Source of the DNA: Paenibacillus artemisiicola
GTDB lineage: Bacteria > Bacillota > Bacilli > Paenibacillales > Paenibacillaceae
Reading direction: 5' to 3'
Length of the DNA stretch: 64,000 bases
Assembly: GCF_017652985.1 (NCBI RefSeq)
Contig: NZ_JAGGDJ010000002.1
Coordinates: 62,001 to 126,000 of the forward strand
In this document: in pieces, positions 1 through 8,387 of the stretch
Position numbering within the stretch: position 1 is the stretch's first letter
Layout: every line of letters starts with the position of its first letter
Notes under the pieces: generated by a model
Database searches by the model: none
Told to the model about the DNA's origin: nothing
What the model saw: only the letters and a program-made list of their open reading frames with translations
Position numbers and translations under genes: made by a program

Positions 1-2
1 TC

Positions 3-302
3 GCCGGCACGGACCGCATCTGCTCGAGCCTGCTGCTCGATCCCAACATCGTGGCCAAAGGCGGGGCCAAAGGCGTGTACTGCTTCGGCCTGAAGCGGGA
101 GCGGCTTGCCTTCGCGTTCAAAGTGCTGGACGGGTCCGAGGACGAGTGGCCGATCGTAACGGCTTCCGTTCTGGAGCAGATCGGCTACGGCAACCGGGAG
201 ACGATCGACCGCATGCATGCCCTCGCGCCGCTCGACATCCGCAACGACAACGGGCGCGCGATCGGGCGCAATCAAGCCGTATTTACGTTACATCTACCAT
301 AG
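3..302 (+). CDS. Asparaginase (asparaginase II type), C-terminal part only
   Basis: The frame is open from the left edge and closes at TAG 300-302, giving about 99 residues; the start lies outside the window. The segment KGGAKGVYCFGL followed by a variable helix and LEQIGY matches the C-terminal half of the asparaginase II family (PF06089), which hydrolyses L-asparagine to aspartate and ammonia. It ends 59 bp before the sugar-binding lipoprotein gene, which has its own strong ribosome site, so co-transcription is possible but not shown. The family call rests on a short piece. Confidence 0.7.
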   Translation, partial: AGTDRICSSLLLDPNIVAKGGAKGVYCFGLKRERLAFAFKVLDGSEDEWPIVTASVLEQIGYGNRETIDRMHALAPLDIRNDNGRAIGRNQAVFTLHLP

Positions 303-361
303 ATCGCGTAGAGAGCCGCCCGGCAGACGGCGCGGCGACAATAGGAGAGGAGAGAAAGAGA

Positions 362-1705
362 ATGGGGAAAAAGGGTTGGCTTGGAGGCATGGCGGCCGTA
401 CTCATGCTGTCGGGCGCGTTGACGGCTTGCGGAGGGAACAAAGCGGACGATTCCGCGGCGAACGGCGGCTCGAACGCGGGGGGAGGGGAAAAGGTCGAGC
501 TCTCGTACCTGGATCCCCTGCCGAGCCCGGAACGGACGGCCTTCCTGCAGGATCTGCTGAAGAAGTTCGAAGCCCAGAATCCGAACATCACCGTCGATTA
601 CACGTCGGTGCCCTGGGATCAGGCGAACAACAAATGGATGACGATGGGCGTCGCCGGCATTCTCCCCGACGTCATCAGCATCGACGATACGTCGCTCGCG
701 GGCATGGCGTCCGCCGGCTATATCCAAAGCTTGCAGCCGTTCTACGATAAATGGGACCAAACCGCGAATCTGACGGAAGCGGCCAAGCAGGCCCGCAATA
801 AATTCAACAACGAAGTCTACGCCATTCCGGACGCGTTCCTGCTGCAGGGGCTGTTCATCCGGTCGGATTGGTTCAAGGACAACGGACTGCCTTCGACGAT
901 CGATACCTGGGACGACTACTTCAATTACGCCAAGAAACTGACCGACGAGAGCAAGGGCCGGTACGGCATTTCGTTCCGCGGCGGCGCGAACGGCATTATC
1001 CGCGCGATGGAGTACGTCATGGCCGCCACCCATTCCGACGGCTGGTTCGGCAAGGACGGCAAATCGATCCTCTACTCGGCGGAGGGCAAAGCGGCCTTCA
1101 AGAAATTCTACGATCTGTATCTGGACGGCGAGTCGCCGAAGGAGTCGGTCAACTGGGGCTTCAACGAGATGGTGCAGGGCTTCACGACCGGACAGACGGC
1201 CATCCTGAACCAAACGCCGGAAGTCATCGCGGTCGCGCAGAAGAACATGCAGCCGGATACGTGGAACGTCGTGCCGATGCCGAAATCGGACGACGGCAAG
1301 CGGTATATTTTCTGGGGCTTCACCGCCGCCTACGCCATGTCCACCAACACCAAGCATAAGGACGAGGCGTGGAAACTGATCGAATTCCTCAGCTCGCCGG
1401 AGAACAATCTGGCGTACAGCAAAGCGAATTCGAGCATCCCGATCTACGCCGAGAACCTGAAGGATCCGTTCTTCAGCACCGGACCGATCGCGGGGTACGC
1501 CGGCGCCATGGCGGATGCCAATATCGTCTTCGCCGGCCCGCCGAGCTACCTCACGCGCCTTGGCGAATTCACGGGCACGTATTCCGTGCAGGAAACGCAA
1601 AAGTACATGACCGGCGCGCAGGATCTGGATACGACGGTCAAGCATCTGGCCGATTGGCTGACGACCGAACAGACCGCTTATCTGAAGGACCATCCGCAAT
1701 CGTAA
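362..1705 (+). CDS. Sugar ABC transporter, substrate-binding lipoprotein
   Basis: A 447-residue extracellular solute-binding protein of family 1. The N-terminus has a basic start (GKK), a hydrophobic core and a lipobox ending LTAC with the acylated Cys at residue 23, followed by a Ser/Gly/Asn-rich linker, so it should be anchored to the outer face of the membrane. The ATG at 362 is chosen because a GGAGAGGAG ribosome site sits just before it and the signal peptide begins there; the upstream in-frame extension lacks both. Two CUT1 permease genes follow. The sugar cannot be read from sequence. No ATPase gene is in the cluster, as is usual for firmicute CUT1 systems that share an MsmK-type ATPase. 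Confidence 0.94.
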   Translation: MGKKGWLGGMAAVLMLSGALTACGGNKADDSAANGGSNAGGGEKVELSYLDPLPSPERTAFLQDLLKKFEAQNPNITVDYTSVPWDQANNKWMTMGVAGILPDVISIDDTSLAGMASAGYIQSLQPFYDKWDQTANLTEAAKQARNKFNNEVYAIPDAFLLQGLFIRSDWFKDNGLPSTIDTWDDYFNYAKKLTDESKGRYGISFRGGANGIIRAMEYVMAATHSDGWFGKDGKSILYSAEGKAAFKKFYDLYLDGESPKESVNWGFNEMVQGFTTGQTAILNQTPEVIAVAQKNMQPDTWNVVPMPKSDDGKRYIFWGFTAAYAMSTNTKHKDEAWKLIEFLSSPENNLAYSKANSSIPIYAENLKDPFFSTGPIAGYAGAMADANIVFAGPPSYLTRLGEFTGTYSVQETQKYMTGAQDLDTTVKHLADWLTTEQTAYLKDHPQS

Positions 1706-1748
1706 ATCCGAATCGCAATCCCGCTAAAGAACCGCATCGAAGCAAAGG

Positions 1749-1784
1749 CGCGCATGGCCAAGCCCGCTTGGCCATGCGCGTTTT
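1749..1784 (+). terminator. Intercistronic hairpin between binding protein and permease genes
   Basis: A perfect 15-bp stem (1749-1763 with 1766-1780, two-base loop) followed by TTTT lies between the binding-protein gene and the first permease gene. It can act as a partial terminator or mRNA 3' stabiliser that gives more binding protein than permease, a common arrangement in sugar ABC operons. Confidence 0.75.
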
Positions 1785-1809
1785 CATCCCAGCAAGGTGG
1801 TGATTGAAG

Positions 1810-2733
1810 ATGTCCGCTCCAGGCAACGCGCATACCGCCGGCAAAGGCAGGCGGATGCTTCGCAGCATCGAGCCGTATCTGCTGCTCCTTCCGGCGCTGC
1901 TGGTCGTGCTCGCGTTTTTCGCTTACCCGCTGGTTAAGGCGGTGCAGCTCGCTTTCATGCATTACGTGCTCTTCGATCCAAGCCATATCGGCTTCTCCGG
2001 GCTCGACAACTTCAAAGCGCTCGCGTCGGACGCCAACATGCCGCGGATTCTGCTGAATACGCTGGTTTGGGTCGTGGCGGTCGTCGGGCTGCAGTTCGTC
2101 CTCGGCTTCGCGCTGGCGCTGGCGCTGAACAAGAAGTTCCGGGGCAAGAACGCGTACCAGGCGATCGTGTTCCTGCCGTGGGCCGTGTCGGCCTTCCTGG
2201 TCGGCATGATCTTCAAATGGATGTTCAACCAGCAGAACGGACTGATCAACCACCTGCTGCTCCAGATTGGCCTGATCGACAAACCGGTCGCCTTCCTGGC
2301 CCTGCCGCATCTCTCGATCATCCCCGTCATCATCGCGATGATTTGGTACGGCGTGCCGTTCTTCGGCATCATGATCCTGGCGGCGCTGCAGTCGGTGCCC
2401 CACGAGATTCACGAAGCGGCCGATATCGACGGCGCGGGGCGGGTCAAGCAACTGTTCCGCATCACGATTCCGTTCATCAAGCCGACGCTCGTGCTGACCG
2501 CGCTCCTGCGGGTGATCTGGGTGTTCAACTCGGCGGAGCTGATCTACATCATGACGGGCGGCGGACCCGCGAACAGCTCGGATAACCTGCCTTCCTACGT
2601 GTTCAGCAAGATCGGCTATTCGGCCGATTACGGGCAGGCTTCCGCGCTCGGCGTGCTGATGCTGCTGTTCCTGACGGTGTATACGATCGTCTTCCTGCGC
2701 GTCACGAAATTCAGGGAAGCGGGTGATCTCTAA
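1810..2733 (+). CDS. Sugar ABC transporter permease (MalF type)
   Basis: A 307-residue inner-membrane permease with about six hydrophobic segments and the EAA loop signature (EAADIDGAG then RITIP) near residues 200-220 that docks with the ATPase. It should form a heterodimer with the next gene product to import the sugar caught by the upstream lipoprotein. ATG 1810 is preferred because AAGGTGGT at 1794-1801 is spaced eight bases from it; an in-frame TTG two codons earlier is too close. The stop overlaps the next start as TAATG, a sign of translational coupling. Confidence 0.93.
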   Translation: MSAPGNAHTAGKGRRMLRSIEPYLLLLPALLVVLAFFAYPLVKAVQLAFMHYVLFDPSHIGFSGLDNFKALASDANMPRILLNTLVWVVAVVGLQFVLGFALALALNKKFRGKNAYQAIVFLPWAVSAFLVGMIFKWMFNQQNGLINHLLLQIGLIDKPVAFLALPHLSIIPVIIAMIWYGVPFFGIMILAALQSVPHEIHEAADIDGAGRVKQLFRITIPFIKPTLVLTALLRVIWVFNSAELIYIMTGGGPANSSDNLPSYVFSKIGYSADYGQASALGVLMLLFLTVYTIVFLRVTKFREAGDL

Positions 2734-3572
2734 TGCAGGCGACGATCAAGAGGAGGCTGCCCGGCCTGACGCGGTTCTTCGTCCTGCTGCTGTTTCTGCT
2801 CGGGACGCTGCTGCCGTTCTACTGGATGTTCGTGACCGCGCTGAAATCGCGTCTCGAGATCTACGGCGCGAAACTGACGTTCTGGCCGAAGCAGCTCACC
2901 TGGGACAATTACGCGACGACGTTCCAAACGTCGAATTTTCCGAAGTATTTCGGCAACAGCCTGATCGTGAGCCTGACGAGCGGCCTCTTGGTGTTGGCCG
3001 TGTCCATCCTGGGCGGCTACGCCCTGGCCCGCTACCGGTTCAGGGGCAAAGGCTTCGTCCTGCTGATGTTTCTCTCGACGCAGATGGTACCGATCATGGT
3101 CATGCTCGTCCCGCTGTTCATCGTGTTCGGACGCTTCGAGCTGCTCGACACGCTGACGGCGCTCATCATTACGTATACGGCCATCAACATTCCGTTCTGC
3201 TTGATCACGATCTCGGGCTTCTTCCAGCAGGTGCCCGTTGCGCTCGAGGAGGCGGCGATGATCGACGGCTGCGGCCGGTTATCCACGGTCGCGCGAATCA
3301 TTCTGCCGATCATGCTGCCCGGCATTGTCGCGACGTTCGTGTTTGCTTTTACGGCGGCATGGAACGACCTGTTCTTCGGGGTCATGTTTACGACGAGCGA
3401 GAGCGTCAAGACGGTGCCGGTCGGCCTGAACAGCTTCGTGCAGAAATTCGACATCAATTGGGGCGAGATGAGCGCCGGCGGCGTGCTTTCGCTCATCCCG
3501 GTCGCGATTCTGTTCGCGTTCGTGCAACGCTTCATGGTGGCCGGGTTGTCCCAAGGCGCGGTGAAAGGTTGA
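2733..3572 (+). CDS. Sugar ABC transporter permease (MalG type)
   Basis: A 279-residue permease with six predicted membrane helices and the EAA loop (EEAAMIDGCGR then ILP) near residues 170-190. It is the second half of the CUT1 channel. The start ATG 2733-2735 overlaps the stop of the preceding permease by one base. It is followed after 38 bp by cutC in the same direction with no terminator between them, so the permeases, cutC and the ROK gene are likely one transcript. Confidence 0.93.
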   Translation: MQATIKRRLPGLTRFFVLLLFLLGTLLPFYWMFVTALKSRLEIYGAKLTFWPKQLTWDNYATTFQTSNFPKYFGNSLIVSLTSGLLVLAVSILGGYALARYRFRGKGFVLLMFLSTQMVPIMVMLVPLFIVFGRFELLDTLTALIITYTAINIPFCLITISGFFQQVPVALEEAAMIDGCGRLSTVARIILPIMLPGIVATFVFAFTAAWNDLFFGVMFTTSESVKTVPVGLNSFVQKFDINWGEMSAGGVLSLIPVAILFAFVQRFMVAGLSQGAVKG

Positions 3573-3610
3573 AGCGTGCTTGGGCGATGAGGAAAGGGGA
3601 GGACTAGTCC

Positions 3611-4303
3611 ATGCGGATTGAAGTAATCGCGACATCCGGGGACGACGTGATCCGCGCCTGCTCGGGAGGCGCCGACCGGATCGAACTCGTAACGGGCATT
3701 CTGGAAGGCGGCTTGACGCCCAGTCTCGGGCTGCTCGACTATGCCGCGAGCCACGCCGATATTCCCGTTCATGTCATGATTCGGCCGCACAGCCGTTCGT
3801 TTCGGTATGACGCGTCCGACCTGCTCGTCATGCGGCGGGATATTCGGGAAGCCCGCCGCGCCGGTGCGGCGGGCATCGTCATCGGAGCATTGACGCCGGA
3901 GGGACGCGTGGACCGGACCGCGCTGCTTCCGCTGCTGGAAGAGGCGGAAGGCATGAACGTCACGTTCCACCGGGCGTTCGACGAGGCGCGTGATTTGGAC
4001 GAAGCGCTGGACGACGTGCTGCTGCTGCCGCGGGTCAATCGCATCCTGACGTCCGGCGGCCAAGCAAGCGCGGCGGATGCGGCGGACGTCCTCGCGCGCT
4101 TGTCCGGCCGGCTCGCGGGATCCGACGTGCGCGTGCTCGCCGGAAGCGGCCTGACGCCAACCTCGATCGGAAGCTTCATGGCGCGGAGCGGCGTGCGCGA
4201 GGTGCATTTCGGCCGCGGCGTTCGGACGAACGGATCGTACGCGGATCCGATCGATCCGGCGATCATCCGAAGCATGAAGCAACGTGCCGATCGGCCGGAC
4301 TAA
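3611..4303 (+). CDS. cutC: CutC family TIM-barrel protein
   Basis: A 230-residue protein that matches the CutC family over its full length: IEVIATSGDDVIRACSGGADRIEL at the start is the family hallmark, followed by HVMIRP, VTFHRAFD, ILTSGGQ and the AGSGLT barrel segments. CutC was named for copper tolerance in enteric bacteria, but its biochemical role is unsettled. GGGGAGG at 3596-3602 sets the start at 3611. Its place between sugar permeases and a sugar kinase suggests a job linked to carbohydrate use rather than copper; this is inference from context. Confidence 0.92.
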   Translation: MRIEVIATSGDDVIRACSGGADRIELVTGILEGGLTPSLGLLDYAASHADIPVHVMIRPHSRSFRYDASDLLVMRRDIREARRAGAAGIVIGALTPEGRVDRTALLPLLEEAEGMNVTFHRAFDEARDLDEALDDVLLLPRVNRILTSGGQASAADAADVLARLSGRLAGSDVRVLAGSGLTPTSIGSFMARSGVREVHFGRGVRTNGSYADPIDPAIIRSMKQRADRPD

Positions 4304-4370
4304 TCCGGCAAGCGCGCGGACGGCGCTCCTCGTCCGGCGGAACAGCAACCAGAAAGAAGGTACATCGGCA

Positions 4371-5357
4371 ATGGAGAGCATCTATATCGGAATCGATCTC
4401 GGCGGGACCAAAATGCTGGCCGCCATCGTGGACGAACGGGGCAACATGCTGGCAAGGACCAGGCAAGAAACGCGGGCGGACCGCGGGCCGGTGGATACGA
4501 TCGAACGCATGAAGGAGATGGCGGTCGGACTGCTCGCCGAAACGTTCGCGTCGCCCGCGGAATACGCGCTGCGAGGCATCGGCATCGCGGTTGCGGGCAT
4601 TCTCGACCCCGACCGGGGAAACGTTGTGCTCGCCACCAACTTGAAGTGGGAGAACGTCTCGCTTGCCCGGCCGTTCGTGGAGCGCTTCGCGTGTCCCGTC
4701 CAGCTATTGAACGACGCGAACGCGGCCGCGCTCGGGGAATGGATGGCCGGCGCCGGAAAGAACGTGAACGATCTGATATTCGTGACCGTGTCGACGGGCA
4801 TCGGGGGCGGCATCGTGAGCGGCGGGCGTCTCGTGCTCGGCGCGTCCGACAGCGCGGCGGAGCTGGGACATATCAGCATCGACCGTCATGGGCCGCTGTG
4901 CGCCTGCGGCAACCGCGGCTGCATCGAGCTGTATGCCTCGGGCAGCTCGATCGCCCGAATCGCGAGGGAAGAGATGCTGGGCGGCGCGCAAGGCGGCGAT
5001 GAGCTTATGCGGCTGACCGGCGGATACCTCGATCGTTTGACGGCGGAGCACGTTGCGTCCGCCGCGGCGGCGGGAAGCGCCTATGCGATCAACAAGCTCG
5101 CCAAGGCGGGAACGGCGCTCGGACTCGGCATCGTCTCCATGATCCATCTGCTGAACCCGAAGATGATCGTCGTAGGCGGCGGCGTGTCCCGATCAGGACC
5201 GCCGCTGCTCGAACCGATGAGGGAAGCCGTGCGCAAGTACGGCATCCCGGGCATGGTGAACGGCGTGACGTTCGAGACCGCGAAGCTCGGCGAGGACGCC
5301 GGGGCGGTTGGGGCGGCGCTGTGGTGGCGCTATGCGGATCTCCCGGTTTCCGTGTAA
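4371..5357 (+). CDS. ROK family sugar kinase (glucokinase-like)
   Basis: A 328-residue ROK protein without a DNA-binding domain, so a kinase rather than a repressor. The phosphate-binding loop GIDLGGTK is at residues 6-13, the ENDANAA-type catalytic segment appears as LLNDANAAALGEW, and the zinc site CACGNRGC uses Cys177, Cys179 and Cys184 after a conserved HIS segment. It probably phosphorylates the sugar brought in by the upstream ABC transporter. ATG 4371 follows an AGAAAGAAGG ribosome site; an earlier in-frame start lies within cutC and has no support. A terminator follows the gene. Confidence 0.92.
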   Translation: MESIYIGIDLGGTKMLAAIVDERGNMLARTRQETRADRGPVDTIERMKEMAVGLLAETFASPAEYALRGIGIAVAGILDPDRGNVVLATNLKWENVSLARPFVERFACPVQLLNDANAAALGEWMAGAGKNVNDLIFVTVSTGIGGGIVSGGRLVLGASDSAAELGHISIDRHGPLCACGNRGCIELYASGSSIARIAREEMLGGAQGGDELMRLTGGYLDRLTAEHVASAAAAGSAYAINKLAKAGTALGLGIVSMIHLLNPKMIVVGGGVSRSGPPLLEPMREAVRKYGIPGMVNGVTFETAKLGEDAGAVGAALWWRYADLPVSV

Positions 5358-5375
5358 GGCCCTTCGATTTCAGAT

Positions 5376-5416
5376 CCGGCAGAGAGAGCGCAATCGGCGC
5401 TTCCTGCCGGGTTTTT
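5376..5416 (+). terminator. Terminator of the sugar operon
   Basis: CCGGCAG at 5376-5382 pairs with CTGCCGG at 5404-5410, with an inner GAGCGC/GCGCTTC stem, followed by GTTTTTG. It closes the transcript that includes the ROK kinase gene. Confidence 0.8.
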
Positions 5417-5446
5417 GCTTGCGTCCGCCCGCTTGAAGGAATGTCC

Positions 5447-5510
5447 TTCAATGTCCTTCATCCCGTCTTCACGGAATCTTCATACTTCCGCCGGAAGAAC
5501 CTGATATGCT
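5447..5510 (+). promoter_or_regulatory. CTTCAT repeat array and -10 upstream of the CxxC gene
   Basis: Four TTCA(A/T/C) elements start at 5447, 5457, 5468 and 5479 (spacing 10, 11, 11), each preceded by C. A TATGCT -10 candidate at 5505-5510 starts 26 bases after the start of the last repeat, and no TTGACA-like -35 is visible. Direct repeats at one helical turn are the usual target of PhoB/OmpR-type regulators. The same layout occurs upstream of trxB (22456-22542). Confidence 0.6.
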
Positions 5511-5518
5511 GATTATAT

Positions 5519-5533
5519 TTAAACTAAATCTAA
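5519..5533 (+). promoter_or_regulatory. Fur/PerR-type 7-1-7 box upstream of the CxxC gene
   Basis: TTAAACTAAATCTAA is an imperfect 7-1-7 inverted repeat with the same frame as the Bacillus PerR box (TTATAAT-N-ATTATAA), matching 10 of its 14 defined positions. It lies just downstream of the -10 candidate, where bound repressor would block initiation. The identical 15-mer lies upstream of trxB and a one-base variant upstream of the Fur-family gene. Confidence 0.65.
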
Positions 5534-5568
5534 ATATAAGTCACGCATGATTGCATGGAGGGATGAAG

Positions 5569-5712
5569 ATGCACGGTTGGTTCTCGTTCAAAAAACACGA
5601 TTATGAAGTCCGATCCGTCATCGCGGCGAAGGATCTCGACCTGCGGGACGTCTCGCTCACCGTCAAGCGCTGCCGCCGCTGCCGGTCGATCGGCTACGAT
5701 CTGAACGCGTAA
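5569..5712 (+). CDS. Small CxxC protein (47 aa), probable redox-regulon member
   Basis: A 47-residue basic protein starting MHGWFSFKKHDYEV and ending KRCRRCRSIGYDLNA. The only striking motif is Cys-Arg-Arg-Cys near the C-terminus, which could bind zinc or form a disulfide. GGAGGG at 5557-5562 is six bases from ATG 5569; the ATG at 5563 abuts the ribosome site and is less likely. I do not recognise a family. Its upstream region shares two separate regulatory elements with trxB, so it is probably induced under the same redox or metal conditions. Real translation is supported by the strong ribosome site and regulatory match but not by homology. Confidence 0.6.
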   Translation: MHGWFSFKKHDYEVRSVIAAKDLDLRDVSLTVKRCRRCRSIGYDLNA

Positions 5713-5807
5713 GTTGCCCCCGGAAATTCCCAGTTTTCCGCCGCCCCGGGCAGGAATCCGCCGCCTATTGTTGAAATATTTAACGTAATGGCCCGGATGC
5801 CCGGGTG

Positions 5808-5836
5808 GATGCGTTCGGTAACGCCGGAACGCATCG
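5808..5836 (+). terminator. Hairpin before the M3 peptidase gene
   Basis: GATGCGTTCGG at 5808-5818 pairs imperfectly with CCGGAACGCATC ending near 5835. There is no T-run. It may end the CxxC-gene transcript or be a leader structure of the peptidase gene. Confidence 0.4.
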
Positions 5837-5902
5837 GCCCAACAGCTTGGGACGATGCGTTAAGCTGCGCCGGGCGGAGAACCACGATAACGGAGGGATA
5901 GG

Positions 5903-7612
5903 ATGACTTTGGAAACGTTGAAGTTCGCCCAGTACGCCTACGAACGGCCCGACGCGAAGGCGGTCGGGGAACGGTATAACGCGCTGATCCGCCAATTCAA
6001 CGAGGCCGGCGGCGCCGAGGCGCAAAGCGAGGCGATGGAAGCCGTCAATACGCTTCGCAGCGAATTCGAAACGCAATGCCAGCTCGTCGAGATCCGGCAT
6101 TCCGTCGATACGAACGACGCCTTCTACAAAGCGGAGCAGGAATACATGGACGAGATCAAGCCGGTCGTGCAGGAATACGCGACGGCGTATTACCGCGCGC
6201 TGGTCGAATCGCCGTTCCGCGCCGAGCTGGAAGTCCGCTGGGGCAGCCAGTTGTTCCGCCTCGCCGAGGTGTCGCTGAAGACGTTCGCGCCGGCGATCAT
6301 CGAAGACCTCCAGCAGGAGAACAAGCTGGTCTCCGCTTACGCGCGTCTGATGGCATCGGCGAAAATCCCGTTCGAGGGCGAGGAGCGGACGCTTCCCCAG
6401 CTCATTCCGTTCGAGCAATCCACCGACCGCGATACGCGCCGCCGCGCCGCGGAGAGCCGCTACGCGTTCATGGCGGAGCACGAGGCGGAGCTGGACGACA
6501 TTTACGATAAGCTCGTGAAGGTTCGGACGAAAATCGCCCGTACGCTCGGCTACGCCAGCTTCACCGAGCTCGGCTACGCGCGGATGAGCCGCACGGATTA
6601 CAACGAGGAGCTGGTGAGCCGCTTCCGCCAAGAAGTGCTGACGCACATCGTGCCCGTCGCCACGAAGCTGAAGGAGCGCCAGCGCGGCCGCATCGGCGTG
6701 GACCGGCTCCGGTATTACGACGAGTCGTTCAGCTTCCCGTCGGGCAATCCGACGCCGAAGGGCGACCCGGACTGGATCGTGGCGCAGGGCACGCGGATGT
6801 ACGCGGAGATGTCCCCGGAGACGGACGCCTTCTTCCGGATGATGATCGACCGCGGGCTCATGGACTTGGTCAGCAAGAAGGGCAAGCAGGGCGGCGGGTA
6901 CTGCACGTTCCTGCCGGAATACGGCGCGCCGTTTATTTTCTCCAACTTCAACGGCACCGCCGGCGACATCGACGTCCTGACGCACGAGGTCGGCCACGCG
7001 TTTCAATCGTACGAGAGCCGCGACCTGGGCGTGCTGGAGTACCTGTTCCCCACGTCGGAAGCCTGCGAGATCCACTCCATGAGCATGGAATTTTTCGCCT
7101 GGCCGTGGATGGAGCATTTCTTCAAGGAGGATGCCGAGAAATACCGCTTCAGCCATCTCGCGGGCTCGCTGCTCGGCGTCGCGTACATCACGGCGGTCGA
7201 TGCGTTCCAGCACGAAATCTACGCCAATCCGGACGCGTCGCCGGCCGAGCGCAAGCGCATGTGGCGCGACATCGAGCGGGCCTATCTGCCGCATCGCGAT
7301 TACGAGGGCAACGATTTCTTGGAAAACGGCGGGTATTGGCAGCGCCAGCTGCACATTTATCATTATCCGTTCTATTACATCGATTACGCGCTGGCCCAGC
7401 TGTGCGCGTTCCATTACTGGAACCGGATGCGCGAGGATTACCAGGAGGCATGGGCCAGCTACCTGAAGCTGTGCCGCGCAGGCGGAAGCCGCTCGTTCCT
7501 CGAGCTCGTCGCCTCCGCGGGCCTGCCTTCGCCGTTCGAACCGGGAAGCGTTCCGACCGCGATCGCGGGCATCGCGGCTTGGCTGGACGGCGTGGCGGAC
7601 GAGAACCTGTAG
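5903..7612 (+). CDS. M3 family oligoendopeptidase
   Basis: A 569-residue cytosolic zinc oligopeptidase of the M3 (PepF/thimet) family, normal in length. The metal and catalytic motif HEVGH is at residues 361-365 (THEVGHAFQSYES), and the third ligand is expected in the downstream helix around EACEIHSMSMEF. It cleaves short peptides. CGGAGGGATAGG precedes ATG 5903. It stands alone, with a terminator downstream. Confidence 0.93.
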   Translation: MTLETLKFAQYAYERPDAKAVGERYNALIRQFNEAGGAEAQSEAMEAVNTLRSEFETQCQLVEIRHSVDTNDAFYKAEQEYMDEIKPVVQEYATAYYRALVESPFRAELEVRWGSQLFRLAEVSLKTFAPAIIEDLQQENKLVSAYARLMASAKIPFEGEERTLPQLIPFEQSTDRDTRRRAAESRYAFMAEHEAELDDIYDKLVKVRTKIARTLGYASFTELGYARMSRTDYNEELVSRFRQEVLTHIVPVATKLKERQRGRIGVDRLRYYDESFSFPSGNPTPKGDPDWIVAQGTRMYAEMSPETDAFFRMMIDRGLMDLVSKKGKQGGGYCTFLPEYGAPFIFSNFNGTAGDIDVLTHEVGHAFQSYESRDLGVLEYLFPTSEACEIHSMSMEFFAWPWMEHFFKEDAEKYRFSHLAGSLLGVAYITAVDAFQHEIYANPDASPAERKRMWRDIERAYLPHRDYEGNDFLENGGYWQRQLHIYHYPFYYIDYALAQLCAFHYWNRMREDYQEAWASYLKLCRAGGSRSFLELVASAGLPSPFEPGSVPTAIAGIAAWLDGVADENL

Positions 7613-7643
7613 CCTTCCGGCCCGCTGCGCCGGTCGACCCGGG

Positions 7644-7669
7644 AAAGCCGCGCTCGCGCGGCTTTTCTT
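7644..7669 (+). terminator. Terminator after the M3 peptidase gene
   Basis: AAAGCCGCG at 7644-7652 pairs with CGCGGCTTTT ending at 7666, followed by a short T-rich tail. Confidence 0.85.
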
Positions 7670-7848
7670 GTTTATGGCGGCGCTCCAGAACCCGCGGGCG
7701 GACGCGTGTCTATTCCGGGGGAGGAAACGCGCGGGCATTCGAATATCCGGGGCGAGGGCATCTCGCTGAAAGGAGATGGGGACATGCCTTACGCGCGCAC
7801 TGGCGAGCATCCGATCGGTCAGCGCGCACCCGAAAGCGAGGGGAATTC

Positions 7849-8325
7849 ATGATTCGAGCCATGAAGCCGAAGGATATCCCGGCCGTACGGGCGGTGGCGG
7901 AAGCCAGTTGGCACGCGGCGTATGCGGGGATTATCCCGCCGGACGCGCAGGACCGCTTCCTGCGGAACGCTTACGGCGACGAGATGATGGCGAGGCGGCT
8001 GGCGCGTTCCGTTATGCTCGTCGCGGAATGCGCTGGCGAGATCGTCGGGTTCGCGAACTTTTCGCGCGTTCGGGAAGGCGGCGAAGCGGAGCTCGCGGCC
8101 ATTTATTTGCTTCCCGGGCATCAAGGCGAGGGGCTCGGCACGGCGCTGCTTCAAGCCGGTTTAGCCGAATCGGCGGGAGCCAAGTTCGTGTGCGCGAACG
8201 TCGAGGCGGATAACCGGACAGGCATGAATTTCTATACCGCCAAAGGCTTCAAGGCCGTCGGCGAATTCGAGGATGAGCTGGAGGGTCACACGTCGAGGAT
8301 GGTGCGCATGCGGCTCGAACTGTGA
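7849..8325 (+). CDS. GNAT family N-acetyltransferase
   Basis: A 158-residue GNAT enzyme that transfers acetyl from acetyl-CoA to an unknown amine. The N-terminus MIRAMKPKDIPAVRAVAEASW is the usual first strand and helix. The CoA-binding motif A appears as LAAIYLLPGHQGEGLGTALLQ near residues 85-105 (Q/R-x-x-G-x-G/A form), and NRTGMNFYTAKGFK is the typical motif B. ATG 7849 is taken because GAGGGG ends five bases upstream and the family match begins there. It converges on the membrane-protein gene on the other strand. Confidence 0.88.
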   Translation: MIRAMKPKDIPAVRAVAEASWHAAYAGIIPPDAQDRFLRNAYGDEMMARRLARSVMLVAECAGEIVGFANFSRVREGGEAELAAIYLLPGHQGEGLGTALLQAGLAESAGAKFVCANVEADNRTGMNFYTAKGFKAVGEFEDELEGHTSRMVRMRLEL

Positions 8326-8387
8326 AAACAATAAGTCCCTGCAAGCGGCAGACGCAGCCAAGCTCCGCGCGCACCGCAAGCCGCTCG

